Shown piece after piece: positions 59,185 to 64,000 of a DNA stretch of 64,000 bases. Each line of letters starts with the position of its first letter. Positions within the stretch are counted from its first letter, which is position 1. The position numbers and the translations under genes are program-made. The stretch lies in NCBI RefSeq assembly GCF_002920615.1, contig NZ_PQSU01000024.1, forward strand, positions 107,708 to 171,707, read 5' to 3'. The notes below the pieces were generated by a model, which had not been told where the DNA came from, did not search any database, and worked only from the letters and a program-made list of their open reading frames with translations. The DNA is from Streptomyces sp. Ru62 (GTDB lineage: Bacteria; Actinomycetota; Actinomycetes; Streptomycetales; Streptomycetaceae).

Positions 59185-59556
59185 GGGGTCACGCTATGCA
59201 GTCATGGCCGCTCGCGCACGCCGGGACCGGCCGCGGGCACCCGTCGAACAGTGTCTTCCGGGCCGCCGGCTCCCTCTCCGCGCCTCGCCGCCCAGCCGTC
59301 CCCGGGCAACCCGGGCGCGCACGGTCTTCCAGGGGACGAGCAGCGAGCCCTTGCTCCGAACGGGCACCCCCGCCCACACGGCTCGAACGGGATGGTGACC
59401 GCGTCCGCGCCTCCCGGGAGGATTCGCGCCCTCCCCGGAAGAGACCGAGGACCCGACGCCCACCCCGCGTCCACCCGCCGCGGACCCCGGGTGCGGTCGG
59501 GGGACTGGGCGGCGGCGCCGCGACCGACCAGGCCGACGGGGCGGTGATCAGCGGGT
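59185..59556. other. Intergenic, no gene recognised
   Basis: A 372-base stretch between the start of the MFS gene and the end of the HAD gene. Frames on both strands translate to Arg/Pro/Gly-rich low-complexity sequence without ribosome sites. I see no structured element. Confidence 0.5.
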
Positions 59557-60246
59557 TCAGCGGATCGTGTCCCGCAGCCACGCGTACGCCGACCGCGCCG
59601 TGAACTCGGCCTGGCCGCCCGGCAGGAGCAGGGTCGCGGTGCCGAACTCGGGGGCGTCGGCCTGGGCGGGGACGTACGGGACGGCCAGGCAGCGCATGCC
59701 GGCCGCGTGGGCGGCGGCGGCCCCCGGGGCCGCGTCCTCCAGGACCACGCAGTCGGCCGGGTCCGCGCCGAGCCGGCGGGCCGCCTCCAGGAAGACGTCG
59801 GGGGCCGGCTTGCCGTGCGGGACCTCGTCGGCCGAGACCACCGTGCGTAGGAAGGCGCCCAGTCCGGTGCCCGTCAGGATCGCCCCGATGGCCTCCGGGG
59901 AGGAGCCCGACGCCACCGCCATCGGCACGTTCCGCGCGGCCAGCAGCTCCACGAACGCGCGCATCTGCGGGTACACGCGCGTGCGGGTGCGGGCCAGTTC
60001 CAGATAGCGGCGGTTCGTCGCGGCCAGCAGCTCTGCCGCCGGGGCACGCAGGCCGTAGCGCTCCCGCCAGATCGTCACCGTCTCCCGGGTGCTGATGCCG
60101 ACGTAGTTCTCGTGGTCCTCCCAGGTGAAGTCCGGGACGCCGTGCTCGGCCAGGACCTGCCGGCTCGCCTCGTAGTAGTTCGGCTCGCTGTCCACCAGCG
60201 TTCCGTCGAGATCGAAGATGACCGAGAGGGCGCCGAGATCGCTCAT
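59557..60246 (-). CDS. HAD-superfamily phosphatase
   Basis: A 229-residue HAD enzyme of the beta-phosphoglucomutase/phosphoglycolate type: VIFDLDGTLVDSEPNYYEAS (nucleophile Asp12 and Asp14), MAVASGSSPEAIGAILTG (motif II Ser), SADEVPHGKPAPDVFLEAAR (motif III Lys) and CVVLEDAAPGAAAAHAAGM (motif IV). Helical cap after motif I. It hydrolyses phosphate esters or acts as a phosphomutase; substrate unknown. ATG 60246, 20 bases after the end of the Lrp gene, probably in one operon. Confidence 0.9.
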   Translation of the reverse strand: MSDLGALSVIFDLDGTLVDSEPNYYEASRQVLAEHGVPDFTWEDHENYVGISTRETVTIWRERYGLRAPAAELLAATNRRYLELARTRTRVYPQMRAFVELLAARNVPMAVASGSSPEAIGAILTGTGLGAFLRTVVSADEVPHGKPAPDVFLEAARRLGADPADCVVLEDAAPGAAAAHAAGMRCLAVPYVPAQADAPEFGTATLLLPGGQAEFTARSAYAWLRDTIR

Positions 60247-60266
60247 GGCGTCCAGGATGCCAAGCG

Positions 60267-60743
60267 TCAGGCGCGGGCCGCCCGGCCCACCGACTCCACC
60301 AGGGGCAGCAGCCGGTACGGGACGCGCTCGCGCAGTGCCACCTCGGTACGGGTGCGCACCACGCCCGGGAGGCTGATCAGCTTCTGGATCACGTCCTCCA
60401 GGTGGGCGTTGTCCCGGCCCACCACGCGCGCGAGCAGGTCTCCGCCACCGGTGATCGAGAAGGCCTCCACGATCTCCGGTACGGCTGCCAGCGCGTCCCC
60501 CACGTCGTCGAGGTGGCCCTGGGTGACCTCGATGTGCACGAACGCCAGCACCGGGTGGCCGAGCGCGGCGGGGGACAAGGAGGGGCCCGTACCGGTGATC
60601 ACGCCGTCCCGTTCCATCCGGTCCAGCCGGGCCTGGAGCGTGCCGCGGGCCACGCCGAGGATGCGGGCGTACTCGCGCACGCTGGTGCGCGGCTGCTCCA
60701 GGAGCAGCCGCAGGATGCGGGTGTCGAGTGTGTCCACGGCCAT
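60267..60743 (-). CDS. Lrp/AsnC family regulator
   Basis: A 158-residue Lrp-type protein: MAVDTLDTRILRLLLEQPRT, then the HTH YARILGVARGTLQARLDRME, and a RAM effector domain (HPVLAFVHIEVTQGHLDDVG, FSITGGGDLLARVVGRDNAH, VVRTRTEVALRERVPYRLLP). It senses an amino acid and probably regulates itself; an inverted repeat at its start supports this. ATG 60743 is preferred; TTG 60761 in the upstream operator is unlikely. Confidence 0.9.
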   Translation of the reverse strand: MAVDTLDTRILRLLLEQPRTSVREYARILGVARGTLQARLDRMERDGVITGTGPSLSPAALGHPVLAFVHIEVTQGHLDDVGDALAAVPEIVEAFSITGGGDLLARVVGRDNAHLEDVIQKLISLPGVVRTRTEVALRERVPYRLLPLVESVGRAARA

Positions 60744-60745
60744 GA

Positions 60746-60768
60746 TGGACGACTGTACCAATGGTCCA
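60746..60768. promoter_or_regulatory. Candidate Lrp operator
   Basis: TGGAC (60746-60750) and GTCCA (60764-60768) form a 23-bp inverted repeat with a 13-bp spacer directly upstream of the lrp start. Typical of Lrp autoregulation. Short arms, so moderate support. Confidence 0.4.
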
Positions 60769-60981
60769 GGTCTTGCAGGGACGCGTGTGCCGTCCCACCT
60801 GGTCCGTTGGCATTCCGGTGAGCGTGCGCACCGACCCGCAGCTGTGCCATCGGCTCAGCGATTCGCGTCACACTTGAGCCAGTGACCTCGGTGATGCTCT
60901 TATGGACGTGTCGATGGCGCTGCGGATCCCCGCGGCGCCTTTTCTGTGCCGGTGTACCCATGCACCCAGGGGAGGGCAGTA

Positions 60982-62472
60982 GTGCTGAAGAGGATGTTCG
61001 TGGCTCCGGACCCGGGACGGGCGCGGTTGCGCTTCGCCGCGCGGGCCGTCCTCGGCATCGGACTGGCGGTGGTGGTCTGCGGGCTCGCCGGACACTCCCT
61101 CACCGGCGCGGTCACCGGCGGCCTCGCCGCGCTGCTCGCGCTGTTCACCGTCGCCGACCCGACCGTACGCGGGCAGGCGGTCACCACCGCCCTGCTGCCC
61201 GTCGTGGGCGTGCCGGTGCTCGCCGCCGCGGCCGAGCTGCACGACCACCCCGTCGCCCGCGACCTCACCTTCCTGGCCGTCGTCGGCGCCGGCGTCCACG
61301 CCCGCCGCTGGGGGCCGCGCGGGCACAGCCTCGGTGTGTTCGCCTTCATGACGTTCTTCGTGGCCCAGTTCCTGCACGCCGCCCCGGGACAACTGCCCGA
61401 GCTGTACGCCGCCGTCCTGCTCTCCGTGCTCAGCGCGGCCGTCGTGCGGTTCGGTGTCTGGTGCTACGAGCGACGGCTGCCCCCGGCCGTCGTACCGGCC
61501 CCGCCCGCCGGCACCGGGCTGGCCCGCGTGACCACCCGGCAGGCCGTCCAGGCCACCGCGGGCGCCGGGTTCGCGCTCGTCGTGGGCCAGCTGGTGTCCG
61601 GGCAGCGCTGGTACTGGGCCGTCGGCGCCACCTGGTGGATCTTCGTCAACACCGCCTCGCGCGGTGAGACGCTGGTCCGGGGCTTCCGCCGGGTCCTCGG
61701 CACGGTCATCGGCATCTGCCTGGGCTTCCTGATCGCCGTCCCGGTGCACGGCGCGCCCCTGCCGACGGCCGTCCTCGTCGCGGTCGCCGTGTTCGGCATC
61801 TTCTACACGGCCGCCGTCTCCTACACCTGGATGATGCTCTGGGTCACCCTGCTCGCCGAGTCCCTGTACGGCCTCCTCGGCGTCCTCAGCCCCGGACTGC
61901 TCGCGCTACGGCTCGTCGAGACCGGTGTCGGGGCGCTCGGCGCCGCGCTCGCCGTCCTGTTCGTTCTGCCGGTCACCACGCACGCCACCACCGACGCCTG
62001 GATCCAGCGGGCCCTGCGCTGTGTGCACGCCTGCACGGCCGAGGCCGCCGCCCGACTCGCCGGCTCCGCCACCGCCGACCCCGCGCCGCGCGTGGCCGAA
62101 CTGGAGCAGTTGCTCGGCCGGGTCCGCCTCTCGGTGGCCCCGCTGGTGCACCCGCTGAACCCGATGCCGGCGCGCAAGGCGCGGGCCCGCCGGGTCCTGG
62201 CGCTCCTCGACGACTGCGCCCGCGAGATCCGGGGCCTGGTCGCGGTCGCCGCCGACCCCGAGGCGTCCCACGACGCCCGCCTCGCCGCCGCCTGCTGGCG
62301 TGTGGAGGCCGCCGTGGAGGCCCTCACCGAGGGCCGCGCCGGATCCCCGCACCACCCCGCCGAGCCGCCCGCCGAACCCGCCCTCGCGCATCTGCACGGC
62401 CTGGAACGCGCGCTCGCCGAACTCGCGGAGCCGCTGCGCACGCCGTCGGGCTCCCGGCTGGTCGGCGCGTGA
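60982..62472 (+). CDS. FUSC-family membrane protein
   Basis: A 496-residue protein with two blocks of membrane helices (residues ~15-160 and ~185-330; for example VLGIGLAVVVCGLAGHSLTG, LPTAVLVAVAVFGIFYTAAV) and a long helical cytoplasmic C-terminus. This is the layout of the fusaric-acid-resistance (FUSC/AaeB) family, thought to export aromatic acids. GTG 60982 has GGGGAGGG about six bases upstream; ATG 60994 is an alternative. Divergent from the Lrp gene. Confidence 0.82.
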   Translation: MLKRMFVAPDPGRARLRFAARAVLGIGLAVVVCGLAGHSLTGAVTGGLAALLALFTVADPTVRGQAVTTALLPVVGVPVLAAAAELHDHPVARDLTFLAVVGAGVHARRWGPRGHSLGVFAFMTFFVAQFLHAAPGQLPELYAAVLLSVLSAAVVRFGVWCYERRLPPAVVPAPPAGTGLARVTTRQAVQATAGAGFALVVGQLVSGQRWYWAVGATWWIFVNTASRGETLVRGFRRVLGTVIGICLGFLIAVPVHGAPLPTAVLVAVAVFGIFYTAAVSYTWMMLWVTLLAESLYGLLGVLSPGLLALRLVETGVGALGAALAVLFVLPVTTHATTDAWIQRALRCVHACTAEAAARLAGSATADPAPRVAELEQLLGRVRLSVAPLVHPLNPMPARKARARRVLALLDDCAREIRGLVAVAADPEASHDARLAAACWRVEAAVEALTEGRAGSPHHPAEPPAEPALAHLHGLERALAELAEPLRTPSGSRLVGA

Positions 62473-62640
62473 CCGGGGTGGGGCGCACGAGAACTCAGTG
62501 CGCCCCCACTCCGCGAGGAAGTGCGCCCACTCCCGGAAGAACCGCCCTGCCACCCCGCCCCCTTGGTCTAGACCTCGGGTGATCGACTGCTACCGTCGGC
62601 CCCGGACCGGCTCGACGGGCTCGACCGAGAGGGGACAGCG

Positions 62641-63678
62641 GTGGCACAGGACGGCAGGGCGGGCAGGCGCCGGGCGTTCATCGGATCGTTCACGGCGGCG
62701 GGCGGCCCCGGACTGGTGACCGCCGAGGTCGCGCCGGACACCGGGGCGCTCGCTCTCGTCTCCTCCGTGCAGGACCTCCCCGACCCCTCCTACCTGACCC
62801 TGTCACCGGACGGGCACACGCTCTACGCGGTCAGCGAGACGGCCGAGGGCGCCGTCGCCGCCTACCGCGTCACCGGTGAGCGGCCTGAACCCGCCGGACC
62901 CCCGGTGCCGGTGGCCGGCAGCGGCCCCACCCACCTCAGCCTGTACGACGGCCACGTGCTGACCGCCAACTACGGCTGCGGCAGCATCACCGCTGTCCCC
63001 GTGCGCCCGGACGGCACGCTCGCCGGCGCGCCCTCCGGACGGCTCCAGCACACCGGCTCAGGACCTCACGACCGGCGCCAGCGCGGCCCGCACGCCCACC
63101 AGGTGCAGCCCGACCCCAGCGGGCGGTGGGCGGTCAGCGTCGATCTCGGGACCGACTCGGTGCGCGTGTGCACCCTCGCGGACGGCAGTCCCGCCGTGCA
63201 CCGCGAGATCGCCCTGCGCCCCGGCTCCGGGCCGCGCCACCTCGCCTTCCACCCGGACGGCGAACACGCCTACGTGGTCAACGAGCTGACCCCCACGGTC
63301 ACGGTGTGCCGCTGGGACGCCGCCGGCGGCTCCCTGAAGCCGCTGACGGAGGTGCCCGTGCTGCCCGGCGCACCCGCCGGCGACGCCTACCCGTCGGGGA
63401 TCGTCGTCTCGCCCGACGGACGCTTCGTGTGGACAGCGACCCGCGGCGAGGACGTCCTGTCCGTCCTCGCCGTCGGGGCGGACGGGCTCCGGCTCACCGG
63501 TACAGTGCCCTGCGGCGGGCACTGGCCGCGCGCGCTGGCCGAGCACGACGGCTTCCTCTACGCCGCGAACGAGCGCTCCGGCGACGTGACGTGGTTCGCC
63601 GTGGACAGGACGACGGGCGTCCCCCGCTACGACGGCTCCGTACGGGTTCCGGCGGCCTCCTGCGTGGTTTTCGGCTGA
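62641..63678 (+). CDS. Lactonase-family beta-propeller protein
   Basis: A 345-residue seven-bladed propeller of the 6-phosphogluconolactonase-like family: LTLSPDGHTLYAVSETAEGA, GPTHLSLYDGHVLTANYGCG, the conserved HDRRQRGPHAHQV, GSGPRHLAFHPDGEHAYVVN, and YPSGIVVSPDGRFVWTATRG. The His residues in the HDRR/HAHQ block are characteristic. It would open sugar lactones or cycle carboxymuconate-type lactones; substrate unspecified. GTG 62641 has GAGAGGGGA upstream. No signal peptide. Confidence 0.9.
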   Translation: MAQDGRAGRRRAFIGSFTAAGGPGLVTAEVAPDTGALALVSSVQDLPDPSYLTLSPDGHTLYAVSETAEGAVAAYRVTGERPEPAGPPVPVAGSGPTHLSLYDGHVLTANYGCGSITAVPVRPDGTLAGAPSGRLQHTGSGPHDRRQRGPHAHQVQPDPSGRWAVSVDLGTDSVRVCTLADGSPAVHREIALRPGSGPRHLAFHPDGEHAYVVNELTPTVTVCRWDAAGGSLKPLTEVPVLPGAPAGDAYPSGIVVSPDGRFVWTATRGEDVLSVLAVGADGLRLTGTVPCGGHWPRALAEHDGFLYAANERSGDVTWFAVDRTTGVPRYDGSVRVPAASCVVFG

Positions 63679-63762
63679 GCGCGCGCCCACAGCCCCGCGG
63701 CGGCGCCGCCCGGCTCGTGAGGCCGCGTCCCCGAGCGCGCCGGGAGCCGCGGTCCCGGCGAA

Positions 63763-63791
63763 GGGCCCGCTTCCGGGAAGGGAGCGGGCCC
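63763..63791. terminator. Bidirectional hairpin terminator
   Basis: GGGCCCGCT (63763-63771) pairs perfectly with AGCGGGCCC (63783-63791) around TCCGGGAAGGG. It lies between the lactonase gene and the convergent gene ending at 63831. Confidence 0.8.
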
Positions 63792-63830
63792 CGTGTCGTA
63801 CAGGTGCCGGGTGTCCGGACGCCGGGGCCG

Positions 63831-64000
63831 TCAGCGGACCGGTGCGCTCTGCGGTTGCTGCGGGGCGATGCCCAGGGCCGTCGTGTACTTGGCGAGCGCC
63901 AGCTTGCCGATCGCCGGGTACGCGCCGAGCGCCTCGGCCGTGGAGCAGTCCGCCTCCTCGGCGGCCGCGGCCAGCAGCGCCGGGTCGATCTCCGGGCCGA
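63831..64000 (-). CDS. C-terminus of an unidentified protein, cut by window edge
   Basis: The minus strand reads open from the edge to TGA at 63831-63833: GPEIDPALLAAAAEEADCST, then EALGAYPAIGKLALAKYTTA and LGIAPQQPQSAPVR. About 55 residues with good codon bias, helical. I do not recognise the family from this piece. Confidence 0.65.
   Translation of the reverse strand, partial: GPEIDPALLAAAAEEADCSTAEALGAYPAIGKLALAKYTTALGIAPQQPQSAPVR

Noticed and set aside
1..64000. tRNA, rRNA, CRISPR arrays, prophage, intact IS elements, replication origin
   Set aside because: Read through on both strands without finding cloverleaf-ending CCA/T-arm patterns, repeat-spacer arrays, phage structural genes, intact transposases or DnaA-box clusters.

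Overview
The window looks like chromosomal Streptomyces DNA. GC is very high with strong third-position bias, start codons are often GTG, several genes appear leaderless, rare TTA (bldA) codons sit in regulatory and secondary-metabolism genes, and there are Streptomyces hallmarks: a complete conservon (cvnABCD), a DUF6397 protein, a DUF3516 helicase and a sulfur-type leader peptide. I see no tRNA, rRNA, CRISPR array, intact insertion sequence or prophage.

Layout. 1-4 kb: a SWIM zinc-finger protein and an SNF2-type ATPase in one overlapping unit; the ATPase gene contains a 34-bp perfect palindrome. 4-8 kb: small hypotheticals, an MpaB-type oxygenase, and a PadR regulator divergent from an alpha/beta hydrolase with a clear operator between them. 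8-15 kb: a methyltransferase, an MHYT membrane sensor, conservon cvnA-B-C-D, a PPOX flavoprotein and an orphan roadblock protein. 15-18 kb: a DUF6397 protein, a decayed region with a glycoside hydrolase remnant, and a LysE exporter.

18-29 kb is the most interesting part: a compact, apparently carrier-free amino-acid biosynthetic locus. A LuxR regulator with a degenerate receiver stands divergent from an operon encoding a PyrH-like tryptophan halogenase, a CPA2 antiporter, a flavin reductase and a YbaK-type tRNA-editing protein. Facing it is a tightly coupled five-gene operon: TrpB2-like synthase, gamma-glutamyltransferase-family protein, VOC dioxygenase, a putative heme-dependent L-tyrosine 3-hydroxylase, and a D-amino-acid-oxidase-type flavoprotein. 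The hydroxylase/VOC/GGT trio matches the first steps of 4-alkyl-L-proline biosynthesis (lincomycin, pyrrolobenzodiazepines, hormaomycin), but here it sits with a halogenase and without NRPS, F420 reductase, methyltransferase or isomerase. TTA codons occur in the regulator, antiporter, YbaK and VOC genes, which suggests shared bldA dependence.

29-31 kb is degenerate DNA with remnants and one unusual hypothetical gene. 31-41 kb holds TesB, a DUF3516 helicase, a YdjM-like membrane protein, type B L31, a DUF5709 protein and an asymmetric ABC exporter pair whose degenerate motifs are complementary. 41-50 kb holds cell-surface functions: a large amidase, an M1 peptidase, a PNGase A-like glycoamidase, a MarR-controlled ABC exporter and an MltG-like protein. 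50-55 kb is a sulfonate uptake operon (permease, ATPase, binding protein) preceded by a leaderless 27-residue leader peptide with a C-terminal Cys-Arg-Arg, and followed by a flavin monooxygenase. 55-64 kb holds a YjbQ protein, a LuxR regulator, DUF5997, a LysR effector domain without HTH, an MFS exporter, a HAD phosphatase, an Lrp regulator, an FUSC protein, a lactonase-like propeller and a cut gene at the right edge.
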